This document shows positions 9,580-17,779 of a stretch of 64,000 nucleotides of DNA, piece by piece. How positions within the stretch are numbered: position 1 is the first letter of the stretch; each line of letters starts with the position of its first letter. The notes below the pieces were generated by a model. That model was given only the letters and a program-made list of their open reading frames with translations, was not told where the DNA came from and did no database searches. Location: positions 2,521,036 to 2,585,035 of the forward strand of contig NZ_CP009516.1 of assembly GCF_000970285.1 (NCBI RefSeq), in the 5' to 3' direction. Source of the DNA: Methanosarcina horonobensis HB-1 = JCM 15518. Lineage in GTDB: Archaea > Halobacteriota > Methanosarcinia > Methanosarcinales > Methanosarcinaceae. Both the position numbers and the translations under genes were made by a program.

Positions 9580-9617
9580 TTCGTTATGAGGTATTTGCTC
9601 ACTTTCTAAATACTATT

Positions 9618-9760
9618 TTTGCAAATCATTTGCAACCCCACGAGCCGTCCACCATCCAGTCCAATACAAATCCTATCCTCAGTCCTGAACTCCCTGCAAT
9701 GCGCCTGCAAATAACTTCTCTGCACTGTATCCGGGTAGATTGTTCCGGGGCTTCGCAATA
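9618..9760. repeat. Second non-coding repeat type, copy 2
   Basis: Matches 6613-6770 in order and orientation, immediately after the kinase stop codon. The shared blocks are listed at the first copy. The similarity is patchy, which suggests an old duplication. Confidence 0.55.
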
Positions 9761-9775
9761 TGGAGAGAAAACTAA

Positions 9776-9895
9776 ATGCAAGCCAGTAACATTGAATTTC
9801 GGAATATGCTAAAAAATTTGCACTTTCCTCTTACAAAGAGGGAGCTTATTCAGCAAGCCATGAAGCGTGGAGCTAATCTAACCTTTAAAGGTTAA
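9776..9895 (+). CDS. Short DUF2795-like peptide, probably truncated
   Basis: A 39-codon ORF with a GGAG site about 10 bases before the ATG. Its core, LKNLHFPLTKRELIQQAMKR, resembles the opening of DUF2795 proteins, small helical proteins of about 60-130 residues and unknown role, but a TAA ends it after half of the usual domain. It may be a remnant or a short active form. Similarity was judged by eye. Confidence 0.35.
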   Translation: MQASNIEFRNMLKNLHFPLTKRELIQQAMKRGANLTFKG

Positions 9896-10339
9896 TTCTA
9901 TTTTTCTGTGAGTAAGATAATTTCAGTCACCGATGAGAAAATTCCATATATCGTATCAGGTATGAAATCATTAATCACCTAAAGTCCAGCAATGGTCATT
10001 AGAAGCGTACTCTGGATGACCTGATATAGTTTCAAGATATCTGAGTTACAAAACAAGAGTTTAAGTAATCGCAAAAGTAGTATTATCATTAAAATCAGCC
10101 AAGAAGCAGATGGTAGTGGTTGAGTCCCTATTCTCAACCCTACCTGCGATCCAACCCATTGGATTAAGAGGAAACCCTATTGCCCTTAATCTAGACATAT
10201 ATAATAACAGGGTTCTATATATCATATTTGACGCAAAATGTTGTTTCTGATTTGAAATTTCAATATAATTAAAAAAATATATAATAGCAAATATTTTAAT
10301 GTTATTAAAATAAGCTATGTTAAATTATTCTTTGCTTGA
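9896..10339. other. Gene-free stretch with strong hairpins
   Basis: No ORF. At 10112-10144 a hairpin pairs GGTAG-T-GGTTGAG with CTCAACC-CTACC (12 pairs, one bulge, 8-base loop), directly followed by ATCCAA-CCCA-TTGGAT (10149-10164). The tight spacing in an otherwise AT-rich stretch suggests a small structured RNA or the end of one. Confidence 0.4.
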
Positions 10340-10584
10340 AAACAATTTTTGATATAATTTATTTTATATAATTTATGTTATTAGTATATGCCGGAGTTGG
10401 GAAGTTGAATTGGAAAGTAGGGATGGAGTATCACCAGATAAAGAATCTCCTGGGGGTTGCTGATCCTTCTTCGAATAACTTGCTTGGGGGAGCATAGTGT
10501 TCAAAGACTGTATTGGGGGATACAATAGGACAGCGCCTCTGGGTTTCTTCTTACATCATTCTTTTAGTTGCTTTTTTCGCTACT
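10340..10584. repeat. 250-bp non-coding repeat, copy 2
   Basis: Second copy of the element at 5690-5943. Hairpins at 10482-10493 (GCT-TGGGGG-AGC) and 10508-10525 (CTGTAT-TGGGGG-ATACAA). Here the element runs straight into TTTACAGGCTCACTAAGCCT at 10585, whereas copy 1 has a GNAT gene at that point. Confidence 0.7.
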
Positions 10585-10728
10585 TTTACAGGCTCACTAA
10601 GCCTCTCTTTCCATGCCCCAAATAAACTCTTAGCTGCCAGCCTTAACTTAAAGCCTTCGGGCTATGGCTTACTGCTGCATCGAAAAGGTGTTTCTTGGTG
10701 AGATTCAATCATCTGGAATCTGGCGGAA

Positions 10729-10875
10729 ATGCGTAAGATATCAGAGACAATCGATGTGATATCCAGCCATCAAATGTCTTTGATCAAAAGGAAAGGAAAA
10801 TGGAAACGGATAGAAGAAGCGGTTATGGAAGAAAAAAGCCTGATTGGTATGTCATCCAGAGAATGTTATGCTTAA
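10729..10875 (+). pseudogene. MEDS-kinase remnant
   Basis: A 48-codon frame containing ISETIDVISSHQMSLIKRKG and KWKRIEEA, collinear with the end of the MEDS domain in the kinase at 7054 (VTETIDVISNHQMSLIKKKG). The rest of the kinase is absent and the frame ends in TAA. Together with the 250-bp repeat just upstream it marks a lost paralogue of the neighbouring kinase. Confidence 0.75.
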
Positions 10876-10876
10876 A

Positions 10877-11386
10877 TCAGGACTCTGTTTTAAAACAGAG
10901 ACTTACCACTCTGTCTACAAGTCGCTGAACATTTTCCCCTCCCCTTATTTTTATAGAGAAGTCAGCATATCTGTTATATAGAACGAGCCTTTCCTCAAAG
11001 AGCTCTTTGAGGCTTCTGTCCCTGAGCCCGACTATACCCCTTTTTCTCGCATTAGGTATTCTTTTTACTATGCTCCTGAAGGGTGCATCCAGAAAGACTA
11101 TTTTTGAGATCTCTCTAAGGTGCTTCATGGATTTTTCGGAGTAAATTACACTCCCTCCGGGAGATATGATACAGTTGTCAACCTGCTCAAGCCCCAGAAT
11201 TGCTTCTTCTTCAAATCTGATAAGCGCAGAGTCCCCCTGTTTATCAATGAGAGCCTGAAGGGGCATTCCTATTTTCTGTGTTATCAGGCTATCAACATCA
11301 ATAAATGTATAATTCAGACGTTTTGCAAGTGCCTTGCCTATAGTACTCTTTCCCGCTCCTGCCATACCGATTAATGTTATGTTCAT
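10877..11386 (-). CDS. Shikimate-kinase-like P-loop kinase
   Basis: A 169-residue P-loop protein of the bacterial AroK/shikimate kinase type: Walker A GMAGAGKST (7-15), the DVD substrate motif (FIDVDSLI, about 29-36), FRxxE-like RFEEEAI, and SPGGSV in place of the family's TGGG. Archaea normally phosphorylate shikimate with an unrelated GHMP kinase, so the substrate is open; it could be a small-molecule kinase acquired from bacteria. An AGGAAG ribosome site precedes the ATG. Monocistronic. Fold assignment strong, substrate weak. Confidence 0.75.
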   Translation of the reverse strand: MNITLIGMAGAGKSTIGKALAKRLNYTFIDVDSLITQKIGMPLQALIDKQGDSALIRFEEEAILGLEQVDNCIISPGGSVIYSEKSMKHLREISKIVFLDAPFRSIVKRIPNARKRGIVGLRDRSLKELFEERLVLYNRYADFSIKIRGGENVQRLVDRVVSLCFKTES

Positions 11387-11654
11387 TGCCGCTTACTTCC
11401 TGCTGTCAAAAATCAAGGAACTTACTCATTAAAATCCCTTATGTGAGAGGTCTGCAGTCGATAAGTTACCAGGACAAAATATAATCTTCTGCTATATAAA
11501 ATGTACAACATGAGCGCTTTAAAGAAAAAGAAAAAAATTATAGTGAGTCTCTAGAGTTTTTCAGATATACCAGGAATTTTTTAGTCGACATTTACAATAA
11601 TTTGAGAAGAGAATAAAACACCGGATCTGAGAAACTGTTATCAGATTCAGAGAT

Positions 11655-12071
11655 TTATTTTTTCGTAGTTTGTTCTTTCCTGTCTAATGGCTGAGAGCTA
11701 AGACTGCAAATATGTTTTTCAACTTCTTTAGAGGAATACATGAAAGCAGATATATACTCCAGAAGGACAAGTCTGCTGCCTGAGATATAATGCCTTAACA
11801 GATTTCGGGTCGTAAGTTTATCCACCTGTTCGAGTGAAATAATTGCAAGGTACATAAGAAGCCGGATGAAAAACACAAGATGAAGCACGAGCATTTTGAC
11901 CCAGGGACTGTCCGAACTGATAGCCATCCCGCAAATCCAGTTGCAGAGCTTGAGAGAATGAGAGAGCAGCCTGATCTTATAATAGTGCAAAAACAGAGCC
12001 AGAATCACAAAAAGAAACGCAGATCCCGCTAATAAATTCATTTCCTGCGCTGCTAAGTCCATATGAGTCAT
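11655..12071 (-). CDS. Small membrane protein, unknown
   Basis: I do not recognise this 138-residue protein. It has two clear hydrophobic segments (about 14-30, LAGSAFLFVILALFLHYY; about 59-79, VKMLVLHLVFFIRLLMYLAI) and a polar, basic C-terminal tail ending in EQTTKK, which suggests a two-helix membrane protein. No partner gene is adjacent. It is probably real because the frame is long for an AT-rich region and a plausible start lies just after the spacer. Confidence 0.5.
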   Translation of the reverse strand: MTHMDLAAQEMNLLAGSAFLFVILALFLHYYKIRLLSHSLKLCNWICGMAISSDSPWVKMLVLHLVFFIRLLMYLAIISLEQVDKLTTRNLLRHYISGSRLVLLEYISAFMYSSKEVEKHICSLSSQPLDRKEQTTKK

Positions 12072-12500
12072 TAATCTTACTTTCTATTATTATTTGAATT
12101 TATCCATTTTTCAGAAAAAGAGTAAAGAAGAGGAGTAAAGAAAACCGGAAGGGATGCCCGACAAATAAAGTGTCTGACCAGAAAAGTTTGTCTGCATGCA
12201 CCCCTATAACCGGACCATGCCTTAATTTTCCGGAACCGTTGTATAAATCATACCTGTCAGCCCCTTCTGGCGGGAACGAAAACGGAAATCCGGATTCTGC
12301 TGTTAGCAGGAGGAATGGTCTGCCTGTAGACATTTACTTTAGGTTGAACTTCTATTTAACACTTTTCTAAAAATTCGTAATAATATATAAGCTACGTCTA
12401 ATTAAAAACCTGGGAGCCTGAAGAATAAACCTATTTTCAAAAAAATATAAGGGACGAAAAAATATAATCTGCCATTATAGCCTGTTTATGCAGCCTAGCT
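12072..12500. other. Intergenic stretch without a convincing gene
   Basis: Two short frames overlap on opposite strands here (12100-12333 minus, 12170-12370 plus), but neither has a family, a good ribosome site or composition like the neighbours. An AT-rich block with possible promoter elements lies near 12360-12400. Confidence 0.4.
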
Positions 12501-13034
12501 TTATTCTCTGGTATTTTCGATTACGTGTTTGCCTCTTTCAGCCGGGACAATTGTCAGTTCAGCGCCTGGAAACTCTTTTTTAAGTGGCTCACCTTCGGCG
12601 ATTCTGTCCATTGTGATTGCAACTGCTGCAACTTCGGAATGTGGCTGGCTTCCCACAGCTACGTTCCAGTCAGCAAGCTGGTAAATTTCCGGCGGAACTT
12701 TTTCTGCGCCTACAACAATCATGAGCTTGTCACATATTTTGAGTTCTTGAGTAACATCTGGCAGATTAACCCCGTACATGGAAAGATGGCAGACTTTTCC
12801 GCCTTCTTCTTTCCATTTTCTGATTTCTTGCTTAAAGTTGACGTTATTTTTAATGTAAAAGTTACCACCCCAGCGCCTGACCACATCTTCAAGGCTCTGC
12901 ATAATCCCTGGGTCGTCAGAAGCAAGAAGCATGCCTTCAGCTCCGAGCATTCTGGCAGTTAAGCCAACATGTGTAGTGATCCTTTTGTCCCTCTCAGGAC
13001 GGTGTCCAAGGCGCAGTAATACAATTCTCTTCAT
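12501..13034 (-). CDS. tRNA (cytidine(56)-2'-O)-methyltransferase
   Basis: The 177-residue product matches archaeal aTrm56, a SPOUT-class enzyme that methylates the ribose of C56 in the T-loop of tRNAs using S-adenosylmethionine. Typical stretches are the start VLRLGHRPERDKRITTHVGL, the knot region LMIVVGAEKVPPEIYQLADW and VGSQPHSEVAAVAI. Length is normal for the archaeal family. It stands alone, downstream in orientation of the AMP phosphorylase gene with a purine-rich spacer between them. Confidence 0.93.
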   Translation of the reverse strand: MKRIVLLRLGHRPERDKRITTHVGLTARMLGAEGMLLASDDPGIMQSLEDVVRRWGGNFYIKNNVNFKQEIRKWKEEGGKVCHLSMYGVNLPDVTQELKICDKLMIVVGAEKVPPEIYQLADWNVAVGSQPHSEVAAVAITMDRIAEGEPLKKEFPGAELTIVPAERGKHVIENTRE

Positions 13035-13089
13035 GTTCGGCTAAAACCCTTACAAGGTATTAAAGGGTTTCAGTGAAACTTCACTGACA

Positions 13090-13163
13090 AAAAGGAAAAA
13101 GGAAAAAAGGAAAAAGGAAAAAAGGAAAAAGGAAAAAAGGAAAAAGGAAAAAGAAAAGAAAGG
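13090..13163. repeat. Low-complexity A/G tract
   Basis: About 70 bp of AAAAAGG units in alternating 7- and 6-base spacing, giving almost pure purine on the + strand between two minus-strand genes. On the coding strand it is a T/C tract and may aid termination of the AMP phosphorylase transcript. Confidence 0.7.
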
Positions 13164-13173
13164 AAAATACGAA

Positions 13174-14694
13174 TTACTGGAACCCGTAAATTCCGGGGAT
13201 TCTTTTCAGAAGCATGCCTTCGACTATTATCGGGTTTGTCCTCTGGGCCGTTGTTAATGCGGTATCAAGCTTGAATTCCTTTTCAGCGTAGATTGTAAGG
13301 ATGGAATCTCCTTTTTTGACCTGCTCTCCCATTTTCTTGTGGATTGCAACCCCGGCTCCTTTGTCGTTAGGAGCTCCTGCAAGTCTGGCAATCTCGATTA
13401 TCCACTTGTTGTCAAATTCGATAACATACCCATCTGTAGAAGCGAAGATGTCAGCAGTGTACTGTCCTACCTGTATATCATCGGATTTAATGCCCGGGTC
13501 TCCTCCCTGGGCTTCAATGATCTGTTTCATCTTTTCATGGGCTTTCCCACTCCTTAGCGTTTCAAGTGCAACCTCTTTTCCTCTGTCCCTTGGAGCCGCC
13601 CCTCCCATCTCAAGAAGAATTCCGGCAAGGGCAGCGCTCTTTTCAATTAGACTGTTAGGACCTTCCATGCTCTCCAGAACATTCAGGGCTTCTCTAACCT
13701 CCAGCGAGGGCCCGACTTTTCTTCCTATTGGAGAAGAACCATAGGTAATAGCGCACTCGACGTTCATTCCAAGCCTGTGTCCCAGGTTAATCAGGTCTCT
13801 TGCCAGTTTTTGACCAGCCTGGACAGTGGGAACCTTCGTACTCGGACCTACCGGAATATCCATTACTACATTATCCGCCCCTATAGCTCCTTTTTTTGCC
13901 ATGATTGAGGCAAGCATCTGGTAGTAAGGATCAATGGACAAAGGATACTCGACTCGGATAAGCTTGTCGTCGGCAGGTGCAATATTGGTAGCTCCGCCCC
14001 AGACGAGTGCACCTCCCACTTTTTCTGCTATCTCCTTGACTTCCTGAGAACTGAACTCTACAGGAGAGAGCACTTCCATCAGATCTGCGGTTCCACCTGC
14101 ACCTGTGATTGCTCTCGAACTTGTTTTCGGTATAAGTAGCCCGTTTGCAGCAACTATGGGGACAACAAGGAGTGAGATCTTGTTTCCAGGCACTCCTCCT
14201 ATCGAGTGCTTGTCCATAACAGGATGATTGTCAAATTCAATCCTGTCTCCGGTATCGATCATAGCTCTTGTCAGCCATTCAACTTCGTCATCAGTCATCC
14301 CGTGGATATAAGAAGCTGTTATAAAGGCGGAAAGCTCGATATCGCTCAGGTTTTCTTCCACTATATCGTTTACAAGCAGTTTGATCTCCTCCTGGACAAC
14401 AGGTCTCTTGTCCATCATTTTCTTAATAACGCTTGCAGCTTTTGAGCGAAATGCCGGGATAACATCGACTGGTTTATCCCAGTCCTCAAAGTGTTCGTAG
14501 ACTTCAGAAAAGACCCCAAGAGTGCCCGGAGGAACCATATCGTCAGTTGTGTCCACAATGGCAGAAAGGCTTTGATGTCCACGAATGCGGACCCTATCTC
14601 CAGGGTTGACTCCAAGTTCCTTGGCATCGGCAATATTGAGCAACACTTTGTGTTGTCCTATTTTTATATTAAAATGTTCCAGCTTCAACTGCAT
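13174..14694 (-). CDS. deoA: AMP phosphorylase
   Basis: The 506-residue product is an archaeal AMP phosphorylase of the thymidine-phosphorylase superfamily. It cleaves AMP with phosphate to ribose-1,5-bisphosphate and adenine, feeding the archaeal route through R15P isomerase and type III Rubisco. Seen: an N-terminal extension of about 85 residues specific to AMPpase, the phosphate loop MDKHSIGGVPGNK (about 160-172), SSRAITGAGGTADLMEVL, the TYGSSPIGRKVGPSLE region, and a C-terminal domain with GAGVAIHKKMGEQVKKGDS. Length is typical. A GGATGG site lies upstream of the ATG. The R15P isomerase and Rubisco genes are not in this window. Confidence 0.94.
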   Translation of the reverse strand: MQLKLEHFNIKIGQHKVLLNIADAKELGVNPGDRVRIRGHQSLSAIVDTTDDMVPPGTLGVFSEVYEHFEDWDKPVDVIPAFRSKAASVIKKMMDKRPVVQEEIKLLVNDIVEENLSDIELSAFITASYIHGMTDDEVEWLTRAMIDTGDRIEFDNHPVMDKHSIGGVPGNKISLLVVPIVAANGLLIPKTSSRAITGAGGTADLMEVLSPVEFSSQEVKEIAEKVGGALVWGGATNIAPADDKLIRVEYPLSIDPYYQMLASIMAKKGAIGADNVVMDIPVGPSTKVPTVQAGQKLARDLINLGHRLGMNVECAITYGSSPIGRKVGPSLEVREALNVLESMEGPNSLIEKSAALAGILLEMGGAAPRDRGKEVALETLRSGKAHEKMKQIIEAQGGDPGIKSDDIQVGQYTADIFASTDGYVIEFDNKWIIEIARLAGAPNDKGAGVAIHKKMGEQVKKGDSILTIYAEKEFKLDTALTTAQRTNPIIVEGMLLKRIPGIYGFQ

Positions 14695-15038
14695 CGAACA
14701 AACACCATCCTTTTCATCCTCAATATAATTGTGGTTTTGTCATTGTAATTAATTTCGCCTGAACCTGACATTCTGCTGGCTTTCCGGTGCTAAAAGCCGC
14801 CAGAAAGTCTGAAAAAGTATATGAGATTGAGAGCAGACATAATACATCTAAGGTATGGTATCAGGCTGGATTCTCGGTTATCTGATAAGAAATGAGATAC
14901 TCAGATTATCTGATAAGATATCAGACTATATACTGAACTGACCTTATATACTGAACTGACCTTATATACTGAACTTACCCGGCATATTAATCTTTTTATT
15001 ATTTTAAGCAGTGACGTGAAAAACTCTTCTGGAAACTC
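14695..15038. other. Intergenic stretch with an 18-bp tandem repeat
   Basis: No gene. Three head-to-tail copies of TTATATACTGAACTGACC occupy 14926-14979 (first copy begins CTATATA, third ends TTACC). Each contains a TATATA core. Just upstream, TCTGATAAGA and related words recur (14881-14925). This could be a reiterated promoter or binding site for the divergently placed AMP phosphorylase, or simple slippage. Confidence 0.65.
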
Positions 15039-15914
15039 TTATTTTCGTTCCTGTATTAGTACAACGCCTGTGAGTACGAGAAGAATCCCTACTAACTGCC
15101 AGCCTGAAAGCATTTCCCTGAAAATGAAATAACTTACAAGGGTGCCCACAACAGGCTCTATTGTAACTACTATAGCTGCCCTACTCGCTTCAACTTCTTC
15201 GAGCCCTTTTGTGTATAACAGATAGGCAAGCGTACTGGGAAAGATGCCCATGCCTGCAAGGTAGATCCAGAAACTTCCGGTAGAGAAAGCTCCTCCGGAA
15301 TTTTCAAAGTTGACCAGAGGCAGAAGGGCAAGGCTTGCAAAAATGAAAGTATAGGTTATTATTGTAAGTGTATGGTACTTTTTAAGGGCAGCCTTTCCGA
15401 ATATAGTGTAAAGGGCATACCCGAAACCTGCCCCTAACCCTGTAAGAAGCCATGGCAGAGGGATAAAAGGAGAACTCCCGAGTTTCGGAAGGTAACCGGT
15501 TACAAATGCGCACCCTGCAAGAGTCAGACCCAGAGAAAAAAGTTTTTTTGCTCTAAGGCTTTCCCTGAAAAACACTCTGGAAAGAACCGCAACAAATGCA
15601 GGGGCTGTATAAAGCAGAGTAACGGCAATTGCGATTGAAGTTTCCCTTATGGTGATGAAATAGCAGAGGTTAAAGAAAGCAAGGCTGAGGATACCCGTCC
15701 CCACAAAATAAAGAGAATCGCGAAATCTGAATTTCAGCAACTCCGGCCTCGTAAAAAGAAGGTAGATCAGCATTATAACAGCTGCTGAAAAAACCCTGAG
15801 GGTTACGACCTGCAGAGAAGAAAAACCTAACCCGTACAGCCCTCGAACAAAAATCCCTATCGTACCCCACAGGACGCCGCTCGCAATAATCAGTAAATAT
15901 GCCCGTTTTTGCAT
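15039..15914 (-). CDS. EamA/DMT-family transporter
   Basis: The 291-residue product has ten hydrophobic segments in two repeated EamA halves (about 5-140 and 150-288), the pattern of the drug/metabolite transporter superfamily at the cytoplasmic membrane. Markers are GVLWGTIGIFVRGLYGLGFS near the N-terminus and the second-half EPVVGTLVSYFIFREMLSG. Members export amino acids, sugars or other metabolites; the cargo here cannot be told. It is monocistronic, with the final ERK directly before the stop. Confidence 0.9.
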   Translation of the reverse strand: MQKRAYLLIIASGVLWGTIGIFVRGLYGLGFSSLQVVTLRVFSAAVIMLIYLLFTRPELLKFRFRDSLYFVGTGILSLAFFNLCYFITIRETSIAIAVTLLYTAPAFVAVLSRVFFRESLRAKKLFSLGLTLAGCAFVTGYLPKLGSSPFIPLPWLLTGLGAGFGYALYTIFGKAALKKYHTLTIITYTFIFASLALLPLVNFENSGGAFSTGSFWIYLAGMGIFPSTLAYLLYTKGLEEVEASRAAIVVTIEPVVGTLVSYFIFREMLSGWQLVGILLVLTGVVLIQERK

Positions 15915-16277
15915 TTCTTAACCTTCTTTCCCCATATCTTCAGTTTAGTATATCTATTTCCATTTGAAATCTTCGTTTAATAGAATTTGCGGCCGAATAA
16001 TCCAACTGAAAAAGCGTAACACCGAAACGTAACATCATTTGAATAATCGCTCATTAAAACGAATAAGAAGGAGAAAAGAAAGGGCAGTGTCCCGAATTTC
16101 CTGTTAATTCGAAGTCAAGTTTTTGTGCGCAGTACACGAAACCGGTCTACTAACATCGAGTTTCTATTCGATAATTTTTTAAAATTTGTAATTTTGCAGA
16201 CAAATTGGCACGCTGCCTAAGAAAGAGAAAAGAGAAAAAAAGAAAAAGAAAAAAGAAAGATTAAAACTCTTTCGAAC
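15915..16277. other. Intergenic stretch, nothing recognised
   Basis: AT-rich spacer between two minus-strand genes with an A/G-rich run at 16218-16262. I see no ORF, RNA gene or strong hairpin. Confidence 0.5.
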
Positions 16278-16574
16278 TCAATCTCTGTAGTAATCAAATA
16301 GTAACATTTCTCCTGAATGCGCATCAATCCATACTGAGGTCGGATAGTTATCTGTTGTAAAACTTGAATCTACAAACCGGATCCACCATGCCAGATGAAT
16401 CCTATCATCGCTGTTCTTTTTCCAGACAAGACCAGACGAAATAACTTTTACAGTATTTGCTTTTTTTTCTCCGATGTATGATTCGCTACTCATATAGTCC
16501 TTGAGAACTTCAACTGCTTTTTCATCCGTAATACTTGGTTCCGTATCAATGAGTGCTATCTCCTCTTCAGACAT
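16278..16574 (-). CDS. PepSY-like domain protein
   Basis: A 98-residue protein resembling a PepSY domain: an N-terminal helix segment (SITDEKAVEVLKDYMSSE), strands around TVKVISSGLVWKK, and the closing VWIDAHSGEMLLFDYYRD, which matches the usual (V/Y)xVDAxTGEV ending. PepSY domains occur as inhibitors or regulators of secreted proteases. No signal peptide or membrane anchor is seen, so this could be a truncated form of a longer secreted protein. Ribosome site weak; the start is uncertain. Confidence 0.6.
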   Translation of the reverse strand: MSEEEIALIDTEPSITDEKAVEVLKDYMSSESYIGEKKANTVKVISSGLVWKKNSDDRIHLAWWIRFVDSSFTTDNYPTSVWIDAHSGEMLLFDYYRD

Positions 16575-16704
16575 AGACCAGCTTTTATGGTAGCTCGAAA
16601 CTTCTCACGTTTCTGCTTTTCGAGAAAAAACAAAGCACATAAAAAAGTAATAGAGTAAAAAAAGATTATGAATTAAAAATAAAAAAATACTTACTGGAAC
16701 TCAG

Positions 16705-16911
16705 TTATTTGTACTTATATATTGAAACCAGACCCTTGGCAACAGCTATTGAAATTATGGATATCAATACTGCAGTTAAGAGAACCATGAAAAGATTTTC
16801 CTGTTCAGCAAACTGAAACATAAAATAGAAGAGAATAACACTCAACACTACTCCAACAAGCAGCAGAATTGCTGCCGGTCCTCCCAAAATCTTTTCAGTA
16901 TCCTTAGGCAT
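16705..16911 (-). CDS. Small two-helix membrane protein
   Basis: From the ATG at 16911 (GGAGGG site 8 bases upstream) the product is 68 residues: MPKDTEKILGG, then two transmembrane segments (about 12-33, AAILLLVGVVLSVILFYFMF; about 39-60, LFMVLLTAVLISIISIAVA) and a short basic tail. A start further upstream at 16956 would add a residue stretch without a ribosome site. No family recognised. Neighbouring genes give no hint of its role. Confidence 0.6.
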   Translation of the reverse strand: MPKDTEKILGGPAAILLLVGVVLSVILFYFMFQFAEQENLFMVLLTAVLISIISIAVAKGLVSIYKYK

Positions 16912-17557
16912 AAATACGGTCCCTCCTGAAATAATTACCAGAAAATTATCGTTCAAACAACCTTTTAATTTATAGTTTTCAAGTTAATCTTTGTAAATTA
17001 CCTTTAGAGCTTTCGTTAATCTAAAAGCCCGAATTCAACAAAGAATCAGGTAGTGATTATATTTTTTAACGGAAAGAAGTGAGTTTCAATTCAGTATAGC
17101 AACCAGAGATAGGAATGCATTAGTAAAGGGGATCTCCAAAGCTTTAAGCATACCGATTCTCACAATATTATAAAAGAACCGGGTTATTGAAACATATATT
17201 TCAGAGATGTCTAAATGCATTCATGATATGTTATACAGATGTACAGCCTTCTGGTTCTAAATAAATTTATAGTTTTTGATTTAGGAGTCCAGCATGGACT
17301 TGCTGAAAAAGAACTACTTTTGAAATAACAAGTTGCTCATCATCTATTTTTATGAAGTTGATGCTTTAGAGAAAAAAATAAATGAGGTTGAGACGCTGAA
17401 AACCGAATTATCCTGCCTGCTGTCGGCTAAGTCAGCTCGTGGCACGGAAGAGCACAACCTTGAAAGATGTCGTTATGGAGATTATGGAATATTATAAATG
17501 TGGGTGGCTGTTTTAAAGGTAAAAAATATCCGAAGAATCTGTGAGAAAATAAGACTT
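16912..17557. other. Intergenic stretch with a doubtful micro-ORF
   Basis: Mostly AT-rich. On the + strand a frame from a TTG at 17333 to TAA at 17497 would encode about 54 residues with a coiled-coil-like part (VDALEKKINEVETLKTEL). It has no ribosome site and no family match, so it may be a remnant. Confidence 0.35.
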
Positions 17558-17779
17558 TTACAGAAACTCAAGGCAAAGAGATACATAATATTCCCTTGAA
17601 ATCTTTTTAAGCCAGTCCGGAACCAGAAAATACCTGTCAACAATAAGTTCGTTCAGGTAATACAGGGACTCTTCGGTTCTGCACTCGCTAAGTCTCTTTA
17701 CAGCCGTCCTTCTCCCCCATGCAGATCTCTCTTCGTCAAGAGCTTCAAGATAAAGCTGGTATTCTTTACTGTCGTCCAT
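17558..17779 (-). CDS. Small acidic protein, unknown
   Basis: From the ATG at 17779 the product is 73 residues (a TTG at 17800 would add seven). It reads as helical pairs: YQLYLEALDEERSAWGRRTA, then AVKRLSECRTEESLYYLNEL and a C-terminal hydrophobic helix YVSLCLEFL. The pattern VKRLSxxxTEESLYYL resembles a single HEAT-repeat pair. No signal or membrane segment. Isolated; real-gene status is moderate because the ribosome site is weak. Confidence 0.45.
   Translation of the reverse strand: MDDSKEYQLYLEALDEERSAWGRRTAVKRLSECRTEESLYYLNELIVDRYFLVPDWLKKISREYYVSLCLEFL

Noticed and set aside
13090-13163. Purine tract considered as a CRISPR or minisatellite
   Set aside because: Simple A/G repetition without spacers; no cas genes occur anywhere in the window.
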